Source: Vanessa cardui
Taxonomy: Eukaryota > Arthropoda > Insecta > Lepidoptera > Nymphalidae
NCBI RefSeq assembly: GCF_905220365.1
Contig: NC_061139.1
Coordinates: 10,315,001-10,379,000 of the forward strand
Direction of reading: 5' to 3'
DNA length: 64,000 nt
Below the pieces are notes generated by a model, which saw nothing but the letters and a program-made list of their open reading frames with translations, had not been told where the DNA came from and searched no databases. The number at the start of each line of letters is the position of its first letter. The stretch's first letter is position 1. Of this stretch, positions 1 through 12,800 are shown one piece after another. Position numbers and translations under genes: made by a program.

Positions 1-97
1 ACATAATTATTTAACGCAATTATTATATTACTTTGCTTTATTAAAAAAATACAGTGGATATAAATATATAACAATTAATAATTAAGAACTAGATTTT

Positions 98-134
98 ATT
101 ATTTAACGTAGTATACTATACTACGTTAAATAAT
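98..134. repeat. 37 bp perfect palindrome
   Basis: Two 18-base arms (ATTATTTAACGTAGTATA and its exact reverse complement) are separated by a single C. Pairing stops immediately outside the arms. It could be the end of a foldback element or a cruciform-forming site. No associated gene was seen. Confidence 0.8.
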
Positions 135-673
135 TTAGTTAAGTTAAGTTTTTAATAGTTTAACATACATTATAATTTTAATTTTAAAGGGTTTTAAAGA
201 AAATTTGTACCTTTTATTTTTAAAAAAAGTAATTGATATTTTAGCGCCATCTCTTGACATGAGCCTGAATTATATATGTTCATTTTTAAATAATGGTCTG
301 AATAGAGAAAGCTTTCTAGACATAGGCGTTTCGTAGTTTTGGCGGAAAGCTGACTACGATAGTCAAAAGATGTCATGGTTTAGCGAATTTCTACTACATT
401 TATAATTTCTTCACTAAAGTACCAATATTAATTATGATTTTAATATATCTTACTATTGATTTAATTAAGTTAGGATAAATATATACCTAACGCTTCTGTA
501 AAAAAATTACGGAAAGGATCTTTCACAATAAGCATCATCGATCCTGTCAGCTTTGAAGGTCACCTTGAAAGAGCGCGAAAGCTCAAACGGGGGCAACGAA
601 TCACATGAACATCATAAAATAATTTGGGTGCATGCTTGTCCGCACGTATCACTTGCACCGGTCACACTTATAG

Positions 674-680
674 TATAAAA
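674..680 (+). promoter_or_regulatory. Candidate TATA box of the SLC17-like gene
   Basis: TATAAAA lies on the coding strand about 180 bp upstream of the start codon at 861. No strong initiator sits 30 bp downstream, so this is only a candidate. The region is otherwise compatible with a short 5' UTR. Confidence 0.3.
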
Positions 681-860
681 GTAAACAGAGTAGAGTGGAA
701 AAAGGATTTCATAACGTTGCGTCTTACTTGTACGGGATAATTCTTTAACATCACAGTCATACTTTATACGTGAGACTTACTCCAACGGAGTCATACGCGT
801 GTTTTGTTTCAGTCGATTTAGTTGATTATCTTAAGTTAACTTTAGTTTTAATTACTTAAA

Positions 861-3800
861 ATGGATGTGCCGGCAAAGGGGAATATTTTAGGCCGTAAGT
901 AATTTGTGTATTATTTATTTTATTATATTGTGTAAATAAATAATGATGAAATTATATTTTTTTATATGGTTTATATTAGTTTAAAATGTAAATTCATTTC
1001 TATCGGTTACCACTAAAACTAATTCATAATAAATCGGCAACACATTAAGGATCACTTATACCCAATGTGTATTTGTTTACGTGACATCCATTTGAATTTG
1101 AATAGAAATACTTATTACAGTTAACAAATATTTAAAAAATAATAATCATAGTAGATAATTAATAACAAGTGTAAACCCCTTTTTTATTTTATCTGCAATG
1201 TAGAGAATATTCTTATAAATGAATGAAATCATAAGAATATATGATAAAGTTTATTTTTGTTATATAATTCGTTATTATTAATTCATTAAATAAAAAGGTT
1301 TTCATGATAAAAAGGTATCATATGTAATTATTATTTCTAGTTTGAATGTAATAATCGTTTGTATACATGCAACATGTAACTGAAACGATGATGCCATTTC
1401 GGAAGTCAGAAGCTAAAGCCTTTTTAATTAGAATTTATTTAGATGACGCATTTCATCATAAAAAAATAAGTATAACTATGCGTTTTTTTCACATATATGT
1501 TTCCCTATCCCTATAAAACACATATTATAGTTCATAACTTTCTCAAGCAGACAGCTGGAGAAAGTTAGAAACTTTAATAAAATTAAAGAAATGAACAAAG
1601 TTATTTGTTAAATATAATAATTATTTATCTACTAAATAACACTCATTTATTTCCATTTTTTTATTAGTTAAAGATAATTTTAAATACTCTAGATGCAGGG
1701 CCGTATTTAGGGGAGGGCAACCGGGGCAACTGCCCTGGGGCCTCCACATTAGTGAGGGCCACAGTTTTCAGCAAGTTAACAAATATAAATATAATAATGT
1801 TATTATTTAATATTTTAAAAGTTACCGATACTATTAAATAAATCATAGCTTACTGATTGAAATAAAAAAAAGTAATTAATTCATGATAATATAATTATTA
1901 GGTTGTTCACGCTTCTGTTTGTCTAGGGCCCCCACTGCTTTGTTGCCCGAGGGCCTCCAGACCTTAAAATCCGACTCTGTCTAGATGTAGGATAAATCTT
2001 GAGTATTTTTCATTCTTTCCTCACTTACAACACACTAGTCATTATTTATAAATGCATTACATATTATCATGACATGTCTACACATAATTATTTATTATTC
2101 GTACATATCTTACAAACAACAAACAAATTGTATAAACTTGTTGAAAATATGTTATAAATATTTATATAATTTTTTCTTCAACATCAATAAGGATGAAATT
2201 GTATTAATAAAAATAATGTTAGAATTCGAGATTTCGAAAATTTCTGAGCGATACGGTAGAAAAAAAGCTGTTTTAGGCATAAGTGGCATTGGCTCCTTTT
2301 TATTGATATTTCAGCACCAAAAAGAAAATAGATTTTCGTCAGTAAAAAATTTTTTTGAAACTTTTTGTGCCTGTAGATTTTACATGTGTTATACCAAATT
2401 GACCCACGAGTTTCCTTTATATTTATACACAATTAAATAATATCAATTTCACTAGCCGAGAGTCTGGATTTGAATTCGATTCATTTGGTTAAGTTAACAA
2501 TTTTTTTGCATTTTTTATTTAATCCGCCCCAGTTTCGCATTGGTGTTATTTATTAGTAAAAAAATGGTATATCATTTATGCTTTCAAGATAAGGTAGCTT
2601 TACTAATAAAAAAATTTAATTAAGTAGATTAGTTACGGAGATTACCTGCATTATACATAGTATGGACTATACCATGTGTTTACAATAAAATTGAATAATT
2701 ATATACCTCGTGAGAATAAACGATCTGATTGTTTTCTTAAGAGATAAATGAAACATTTACTCTGCAATATAATTGTACATAAATATCGTACCAGTTGCTC
2801 AGTAAATAAGGAAAATAAAATACTGTCATTTATACCATCCTATTAATAAGTCATAACTATTACCTATATTAACGTTTTAAAAATACATACACATGTGAGT
2901 TTTTTTTTCTGTATCGATTTAATTCAATTTAATTACGAAAGTTAAGACAAATCATTAATAATGACGGAAGTTAAATTTGTAGTTTTTAGCAAAACAGAGG
3001 TAGGCAACGATCGTTGCCCCTTAAGTTCTATATTTTATTTTCTTGTTCGGGGTATTAATTCATTCTACAATTAATATTTGCACGTAAAATAGATAAAATT
3101 AAACTATGTTATCAAAATTATCACAAAGTAAGATGATATTTCTATTAATTTTCTAGTGTATAGAAGAATAAGAGGTTAAGATTTATTTTTACAATTTTTG
3201 AAGAAGCTTTTTGTTTTAACAACAGGTTTTTAACTAATCTCTAAATTATACAACATTCCACTCATATTTCAACTAACCCTTGGATTTGTAACAAACTGTC
3301 TTATACTTTTTTAATGACCGTTGTAGAAAAACCAGTTCTATTCTGACGTAGTCCATACAGTTGGGTCAATCACATAGTTTCCACTTTAATATGGATTTAT
3401 GATCTTATAAAATCAACCACTTTTACTAGCCAGAGACAGAGTTACTTTCTTACATCTATTATGTAGTAATATAATACAATCTTAATATTCTCTGTCAAAG
3501 AATCTACATTAAATATATAAAAATATCATGATGGATTGTCTCGTTTTCAATATTACATTTCGACTTCGAAGCGATTAAAAAAGGTTATTATTATGTTTAA
3601 AAACGTAATATTCGTACTCAATCTAACATCGAAATCGGTGCATCCAAAAGCTTAAAAAAATATCTGGGATGTTTTATAGAAATAAACAAAATGTTACTAC
3701 AGTACCTTTTTAGTCAATGGTACCAAAACTATTAAACGGATTCGAATGAAACTTGGTATGTAGGCAGAGTTCGTCCTAACATATTTATAGGATACAAATA

Positions 3801-6800
3801 CGTATGATTTAGTTTTAATTAATAAAAAGTATCTTTTGGATACATAGCAATTTAGTAAAACATGTAGATACAAATATAATCTTTACAGCATTTGTGTATA
3901 GTATGTGTGTCAATCTGCAAAAAATTACGAAAATTTTTCTATTCTTAAACTTAATTCAAGTAGGCTTTTACAAGCACTTTTGAATCGTCATTGTCATTTT
4001 ACAATTAAGTGAAACTACCACCGGTTCGGAAAGTAGATTCTACCGAGAAGATCCAGCAAGAACTCAGTAGTTACTCTTTTTTAACATTTAAAAAATTCAA
4101 AGTCACGTTAATTAAATACAATTATTTAAATTAAATTATCCTGCTTGGAAGTCAACAGGTATTAACTCCACGCTTTTTTATCATCTATAATTATATTATT
4201 TCCAGGAATAGTACCGGCGCGGTACGTCCTAGCGATTCTCGGTTCCATCGGCATGGCGATTGTCTACGGGTTGAAGGTCAACTTGTCAGTCGCCATGGTG
4301 GGCATGCTGAACCACACCGCGATAAAGGCATCGGTACACAATTTGCAGGACGAGGACAACTTTACCGCACCGGCAGAAGACGTGCAATGTGACGCTACGG
4401 GTAATTCGACCAGTGCGAAGGTAATATGTTTGTATTGTGGTTAGAACGCGTGCATCTTAACCGATGATTGCGGGTTCAAACACAGGCAAGCACCGCTGAT
4501 TCATGTGCTTAATTTGTCTTTATAATTCATCTCGGGCTCAGCGGCGAAGGAAAACATCGTGAGGAAACCTGCATGTGACAAATTTCATAGAAATTCTGCC
4601 ACATGTGCATTCCACCAACCCGCATTGGAACAGCGTGGTGGAATATGTTCCAAAACCTTCTCCTCAAAGGGAGAGGAGGTCTTTAGCCTGGGCTAAAGAC
4701 CTCCCTGGCAGTGGGATTTTACAGGCTGTTGTTGTTGTTGTTGTGGTATTTCTTTACAAATTATATCTCGGCTCAAAATCCATTGATATATTTGAGCCGA
4801 GATGGAAAGGACTATAAATACTTCATTTCAAGTTTAATTGTGATAGAAAGATGTAAGAATACCATTGGAAGGAAAAACGCCGGCTTCATAAGTAACTTTA
4901 ACCGTGTAGATAGAAGTGTGGAAAGAGCTTGAAATCACTTCAACAAAATATGGGATTAAATTGAATATGTCAAAAATTTAATTTTTATAAATCGGTGTTT
5001 ATTTGACTAAAAGTCAATTTACAGAAAAATATGTCATGAAAAATTGCCTTATATAATAAGAGATAATAACAATAAAAACAGTGGAAAAACTTGGCATTCG
5101 TTTTTTGAAACGTTGTAGTTATAAAAAACAACAATATTTATAAACAGTCCAGGTTTAAAGTGCGGGATTTTAATATGCTATCAACAAACGAAGAGCGATC
5201 GCTTTAAACGTAAATCTTTTTATAGGATTAAGAACAGCAATAAAATATTTAAATTTACGTTCATTTGTTGTCCTGGAATTGACAGACAGACATACCGTCT
5301 GTTTATATTTTTGGCCACGTGATAATAAAACTGTTTATGTAAATGTTTTATAACGTACACGAGTGTGTTAGGTTACCGTACGTGAATAGCTGTCTAGTTT
5401 TGTACTTTTAACACGTATCAAAGCGGAGCGAGGTCTAATAGGCCTCGTATATCTATTTGTACGTTAGAAAAGTGATAAATATATTTTTATGCCCATTGAA
5501 AACAGAATGCTATGTACCTACTTAATACGGGGTCACTTTGACAACCTACCGCATTGAGGAAATAACATTCGATAACATCACAGCATCACTTCACATTTTT
5601 TAAACATTACGGTCTAATAATCCCCGTATTATGATATTTTTCATACGAGGTCATAAACACCCCGTACCGCAGGAATGGAAAAAATAAAATAATGGCCCCG
5701 CAGCCAAAGTGTTAAGAATGGAGCAAACATTTTATAAAATAGCCATCGATTTAAACGTTTTATGGATAGAAAATTAATTTTAGGTATTTACTTTCAAAAG
5801 TTTTGTATCCGTAAGAATTTTCTACCAGATATTTGAAAAAAAGCATAAATGATGTTGGTGAAGTCGTTATCAGCGACCAAGGAAAATAGCGATTCCTTTT
5901 TATACCAATCATAACGAATTCGCGACAATCGTATATGAAGAGTCTTAAAAAAATTTTTAAAAATGAAAAAAATGGAAAACCAATTAATTAATAAGTTACT
6001 GAACCGATTCCATCCAATTAATACCTAATATTCGCATTAAGTATAGAAACAAGTCTGTCCTTGTGAACCTTCTTCAAATAGGATTCAACTTATACATATT
6101 CAATTCAAGTAAATTGGCGAATCAAAAGTGGGTTCTAAACAAAGAGCTTTACATAGAGAATCACAAACTTCTAGTAATTATAAATAGATTGAAGGCGTTT
6201 TGATTTATTGGAACGATTCCAGAGATTCAATTAAATTCGAATATCGTTCTTATTGCGAGGAATGTGAATGAATGAATGAACTTTTTTTACATCATTTCGG
6301 CCGGAAATCGAACCCGGGACCTCGGAATAGCGTACCCACCCAAAACCACTGTACCCACTACTCAACCACGGAGGTCGTTAGAATTTGAACTTTTAACATT
6401 CAACAGTAGTACGTCCGATTACGGTATTTAAGAGACAAATAGTTTTTCTTACGGATCGTAAAGTTGTCTACGACACGGAACTACCATTGGCTTGATACTA
6501 AGGGATTAGAAGTTTACAAATTATAAATAATAAGTTGAATTTATGAAAATGACAGACACCGCTTCAATAAACCATTTTCCTTGAGCAAAACGTATCAGCT
6601 TTTGAATTGTGTGCGAGCGACTTTATTTTAAATAAAATTTTAAATATTGGCACTTGATTTGTTATTGTCAATTTGTACAATGATTTGACCCATTTCAATC
6701 AAATCCGATTTATTCTTTTGGGTCATAACTCATAGCCATATTGTTGTTTATGTCGAATACTTTTCAATAGTATTCAATAAGAGCGAATGTTTTATAATTG

Positions 6801-9800
6801 GCTTAAAGAACTTGGGAGTGCTTACTTTTCTTTGTCATGGAAAGGACTTAAAACATGTTCATATATCTGTACTCTTTCCAGTCGCATCGGATTTATTATC
6901 TATAAGATTATGTGACTACATACTATGCCTTATAATGTATGTCCTTTATTTGGTTAGTCTTCTTTAAATTCTGATGTCCTCTATGGCGATAATAGCTTAA
7001 GAAGATGATGATGCTGATCATCATCATACTGGTTCCTGTAATTCACTGGCTCATACATTTACAAGTACCAATCAATAATTTGCATTGTTATTTGGTGTTT
7101 TATTTATAGCTCTGTGAGCATACTGCTATTTTGTTGTTTACGAGAAATAATATTTTTTTTCACGTGCAATAAATAGTGTTCTAATTTGTAAAATATGTCT
7201 AGATCACTAATATATTTAAAATATCTGTATTGATTCTAGGAGGCGGACGGCCCTTTTCTGTGGTCATCTGAAATCCAGGGTATCGTTCTCAGCTGCTATT
7301 TCTGGGGATACTTCGTTTCACAAATTCCTGGTGAGTTCCGATTAAAAATAAACAAAATTAGTATTACCGAACATAATTTATCAAATCGCAAATAGAGCAC
7401 TTACTTTATTTCAACCTATAACTATTAAATTTGAATTGCTGCAGTGAATATTTATTCTTGGTTACATGCCATTTATTGTAAACACAAATATGCTTTTAAC
7501 AGGAGGTCGCATAGCGGAATTGTTCTCTGCAAAATGGGTGATGTTCTTCAGTGTGACCATCAATGTAGTATGCACGCTGCTCACTCCTGTCATGGCTGAA
7601 GCACACTATATTGCGGTGGTCATCATGAGAGTGGGCGAGGGGATTGGTGGAGTAAGTACTTATTCGAATATTACTCTTATTGGTTAAACAGAAATTCCTA
7701 TGAAGTTAGTAAAAAGGCTAACACAATGACATAGGGGAGTGTGGGGTAAACGCGAACGCGGGGTAAACCCGAACGCAACGATTGTGATATGTTAGAAAGA
7801 GATAGGCATATTTCACTTGTCGCTATCTCAAACATCACGCCACCACTAGTGCCAGTCAACAACCCGAGCGACGCGGACGCACGTACTTATTAAGGTATGT
7901 ATTTTGTTATATTTTGCATGATTTTGATGTAATTTTTTTGCAAATCCAACTTGATATTACTTGATTATTACTAATAATATTTATTTAACGTTTATTTACT
8001 GGAATACTTACATAATAAGCTGCAAAATAACAATGACGTAATCGGCAAAAGTAAAATAACCTAAAATATTTAACTCAATATATTTTTTTCGATTTGCCGG
8101 GGTAAAGGCGAACACTCAATGTGGGGTAATCTCGAACGTTCGTCATTGCCCCGTCATTTTGTTGATTCCCAGTTAATCTAATTTGTATTATTGTTCCAGA
8201 TGCCTCGTAATTATAAAAGAAAAACAGTGACGAAATACAGTCTAGAAGATCTCAAAAAGGCTGTGAATGATGCTCAAACCAATAAACTTAGCATCAGCAA
8301 AGCTTCACAAACTTATAATGTTCCAAAAACTACAATTTTTGATCACCTAAAGAAGCCAGTGATTAAATTGCCAATAGCTGGTCGAAAAACTTTATTCACA
8401 GGCGAACAAGAAGCTGAACTCGTGGATTATATAATAAAATGCAGTAAACTTTATTACGGCCTAACCATAAAAAAAATTCGCCAAATTGCGTACCAATATG
8501 CTGAGATAAACAAACTTCCCCATAATTTCGACCGAGTAAAAAAGCTAGGCGGGAAAGACTGGTATTACAGTTTCATGAAAAGACATCCCAGCCTATCTCT
8601 GAGAACACCTGAGGCGACTTCACTGAATCGTATCACAGCATTCAATGAAACTGAAGTTCAAGTTTTTTATGATCATTTGAAGGCCATACAAGAGAAATAT
8701 CATATTCAACCTGATAAAATGTTTAACGTTGATGAGACAGGTATATCAACAGTCCAGAAGAATCGGAAAATAGTGGCAGTAAGAGGTCAGAAACAAGTTG
8801 GTAAGGCAACAAGTGCCGAAAGGGGATCTACAACAACAGTGGTTTGTGCATTTAGTGCAGCCGGTCAATACATTCCACCATTTTTTATTTTTAAAAGAAA
8901 ACGTATGAATCCACTATTACTAAAAGGTAGTAACCCTAACATGATTGGAGCTGTTTCAGACTCTGGATGGATAAATGAAAGTCTTTTTGTTGATTGGCTA
9001 CACCACTTCATTTCATATGCAAAGCCTTCAAAAGAAGATCCAGTGTTGCTCATATTGGATAACCATGAAAGCCACATAAGTCTTGATGCTTATTCACTAT
9101 GCAGAGAACATGGAATCATTATGTTGACTTTGCCACCACATACCTCACATAAACTTCAACCTTTGGACTTGACATATTTTGGCCCTATCAAGACAGCATA
9201 CAATCAAGAATGTGAAAATCACATGGCGGATCGATTTGGACAGCCCATCACACAATACGATGTAGTAGAATTATTTACGAATGCTTTTAATCGATGCAGT
9301 AACCTTCAAAAAGCAGCAAGTGGATTCAGATCTGCAGGAATATATCCCTTGCGCCCCATTGAGTTCGATCCAATCGATCCAAACATATCCCAAAATAGCG
9401 CACAGACAACAATAAACCCACCACAAAACATTGATACGAATACCCAACTCTCAAATAACCAAGAAACTGAAGTTCAACAAGTTCCTAATTCTGATACGAC
9501 TGCAGTAACCCAAGTTCACAATATAGAAGATTTTAATGTCCAGGCATCCGATGCAGGTCTTACTAAGTCACAAATCGAAAATACAAGCACACAAGAAATT
9601 CATCTATCCGAAATTGTTGAATTGCCTGTGATTTCTCCAAAAGTATCAAAACGCAATATTAGGAAGAAAAAATCTACTATTCTGACGAGCACACCTATAA
9701 AAGAACAGTTAGAAGAAAAGGAAAACAGAAAAAGAGCAAAAGCAGAAGAAAGCAAGGAAAAACCAAAAAAAGAAACAAATAAAGGATCTCAAATAAAAAG

Positions 9801-12800
9801 ACTGAAACGTAGTGATAAGAAACCTTTGAATAAAGAAATTAAAGGAATATTAAAAAATTTCAATAATATAAAAGAATTTAATTACGCTAGTCAAAATACA
9901 AGAGAAAAAGGAGAAAAGGAGAGAAATGAAGACTTCTTTTGTATTTTTTGTGAAGAAAAATATATAGATCCCCCGGTCGAAGACTGGATAATGTGTTACG
10001 TGTGTGGACAATGGGCTCACGAGCATTGTACCGACGGGCAGTCAACATCGGCGGGTTATAAATGTGATCTCTGTCGTTATTAATGTTACGTAAATTACTT
10101 ACGTAATTACCCCACTTGGTGTTCGTATTTACCCGACTAATGTCGGGGAAAGCCGAACACTAAGAGTTTTGTTTTTTATTCATATTTTCATACTTTATTA
10201 AAAAAATATAAATGTTGTCTAGTTAATTCGTTGCATAGATTATTAAACTTTATAATTAAACAATTAAAGAAGCTACGTGATTATATTTCACTGTCTCATT
10301 TGAGTTTTCCCTTAGGTGTTCGTATTTCCCCCACTTTCCCCTACTCCAGTTTTTTCTCTGATTGTAGTAAATTAACAATTGTAAATTTGTAATATTATTG
10401 CACTAAGTCCCTTGTCTTGTTTGTTTGTTTGTTAATACCCTTTAAACATATTTAATATTGGAAGACCATAGGGCCTCTACAGATACATTATCCTACGAGT
10501 AAAGCGCTAAATTTTTTTTTTAAATTTTACAAGATTAGGTGTAAAATTTTTGCTTTCTAATAAATCTAACGATGTATACATTCTTGTCATAAGTAGTAAG
10601 AGGATCCCATATGGGTATATTAGTAATCATTGTTAGCCATTTAACTATCCTGTTCTTGATATCTTCAAAAATTCAGCGAATCTCGGACTTGGTTGATTTC
10701 ACAGAATTCTTGGTTTTTACATTTCCACGTCTGTCCGTGCCTGTCTAAAACGTAAACAGTCCAAAATAATATGTCACAAGGACTCGACAACTGTTTGGTC
10801 ATATTCGAGCCTGGCCTGTCTTGAAGCCTAAATGGATATAAATCTTCCCCGTGTCCTATTCTGCACATTAGGTATTCTGCATTTTTGGGCATTATTTAAG
10901 ATATCCTGATGTGTTAGCTTTATTCACATATCAGAATAAATGCCTTACATTATATTGAGTCATAAAGAAGTTCGAAAATAGTAAAATCAAGATTGCATCT
11001 TTGAGGACCTTTTTCTCTCTCGTTCTTTGTCTCTTGTAAGAAAGTAAGTAATAATTCAACGTTCTTTTATTAAAAGTGCATTTATATTATGTCATGTCAC
11101 GTCCACGGTACATCTATATCTTTTTTCTAATTGCATTAATGTTTCGAATTTATGATTCGATGTGTTTAACAACAACATTGTATATTCAAAAAAACGAATT
11201 AACATTTTATTGGCACCAAATTGTTCTATATATAATTACATATAAAGTATATTTCCAGTCATCACGTTCGTAGCACGTGATCGCTTTGTGTATTTTCGTA
11301 ATCGTAAAGATTTCGGTCTCCCGAAAATATCTTTTAGTGTCATTATTCGCTGGCGTATTAGTACTGGATGATTATTTTATATTGTTGTCGTTTATTAGGC
11401 TTATTAATGATCGAACTCTACTTAATTAAATAAAGGTCATGTCATGCTGATATTGCGCTGAATAATGCCATAATTATGCCTTCGAACCATTCATTAAAAT
11501 AAAATTCTCTTGAGAACTTAATACTCATAATTGAATAAAAAAGAAATTTAAACTTTGTGTTTTTAGCCATATTATTATTAGGCGACAAAAAAGCGTAATA
11601 TTCTTTAATTTTTTCGCTATTCAATACAATAAAATTATGAAATATCCTAATTGTGAATCAATAAATAGATTATATATTATATGTACAGGAATTAAGTTTA
11701 AATATGCCTGTGTAAGTAATAAGTGATAATTACTCAATTGCTTCTTTACCTGTTTAAGGGTGTTAAGATAATATTGTAGACAGACCCTGCCAAGTCCTTA
11801 ACCCACAGAATGTTTGCACAGGGTGTGACCTTCCCCGCGATGCACGTGCTGCTGTCGAAGTGGGCGCCGCCCGCCGAGCGCAGCGTGATGGCCGCGCTGG
11901 TGTACGCCGGCACCTCGCTCGGCACCGTCATCTCCATGCTCATGGCTGGAGTACTGACTGCGACACTCGGTTATTGTCATTTATTTATTTTTTTTTTTTA
12001 ATTTTATGGTATAGGTTGGCAGACGAGCATATGGGCCACGTGATGGTAAGTGGTCACCATAACCCATAGACAATAACGCTGTAAGAAATATTAACTATTC
12101 CTTACATCGTCAATGTGCCACCAACCTTGGGAACTAAGATGTTATGTCCCTTGTGCCTGTAGTTGCACTGGCTCACTCACCCTTCAAACCGGAACACAAC
12201 AATACTAAGTACTGTTATTTGGCGGTAGAATAACTGATGAGTGGGTGGTACCTACCCAGACGGGCTTGCACAAAGCCCTACCACCAAGCAGTATTTGCAG
12301 TTAACATTAAAACCTTCCGAGTTCCTTTACCAGTTCTATGACGGATTGATATGGAAATAGTTGGTCTACTACCAATGTAGTAGTAACAATTGTAAATGTC
12401 TCACGGTTGAGCTTAAGCCCCCTCTTTCTTGAAGGAGTCTGTTTGGAGCATATTCCTTTCTGCTACTACTTGAATTTCATTGAAATTAGACACAAGGTTT
12501 CCTCACAGTGTTCTCGTATACCGCCGAGTGCGAGATGAATTATAAGCACAATTATTGAAAATTTAGTTTACCGCGTAATCGTCTGTCAAGATACATGCTA
12601 ATCTATATTATAATAAGTAATTGTAGAATGTAAGTCTTTATCTTCTTTTTGGTTCTCGTTGTGTAGGCTGGGAGAGCGTGTTCTACGTGATGGGAGGGTT
12701 GTCGTGTGCGTGGTGCGTGTTGTGGGTGTGGCTCGTGCAGGACTCGCCGCAGTCGCAGCCTCTCATCAGTGTGGAGGAGAGGGAGATGATTGTGACCTCA

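Larger units (their letters stand above)
1..860. other. 5' flank of the SLC17-like gene
   Basis: AT-rich DNA with no coding region that I can support. It holds a 37 bp perfect palindrome at 98-134. A TATA-like box (TATAAAA) lies at 674-680, roughly 180 bp before the start codon at 861. The stretch from about 500 to 860 is less AT-rich than the DNA before it and probably contains the promoter and the 5' UTR. The transcription start cannot be fixed from sequence alone. Confidence 0.5.
895..4205 (+). other. Intron 1 of the SLC17-like gene
   Basis: 3.3 kb, AT-rich. It contains a hAT-like MITE (1696-1979), a short peptide-like stretch resembling MFS motif A (about 2216-2332), a fragment of a Helitron-like dispersed repeat near 3700-3810, and a reversed LINE 3' end (3940-4092). 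No supported exon was seen. Confidence 0.6.

Noticed and set aside
6262..6380. tRNA gene on the minus strand
   Set aside because: A and B boxes are present, but no full cloverleaf or acceptor stem can be drawn; it is the head of a tRNA-derived SINE.
8865..9077. 70-codon minus-strand frame
   Set aside because: Shadow of the transposase gene in the opposite strand.
10665..10892. 75-codon minus-strand frame reading CRIGHGEDLYPFRL
   Set aside because: A faint resemblance to the C-terminal region of LINE proteins, but without the Cys/His pattern; not enough to call.
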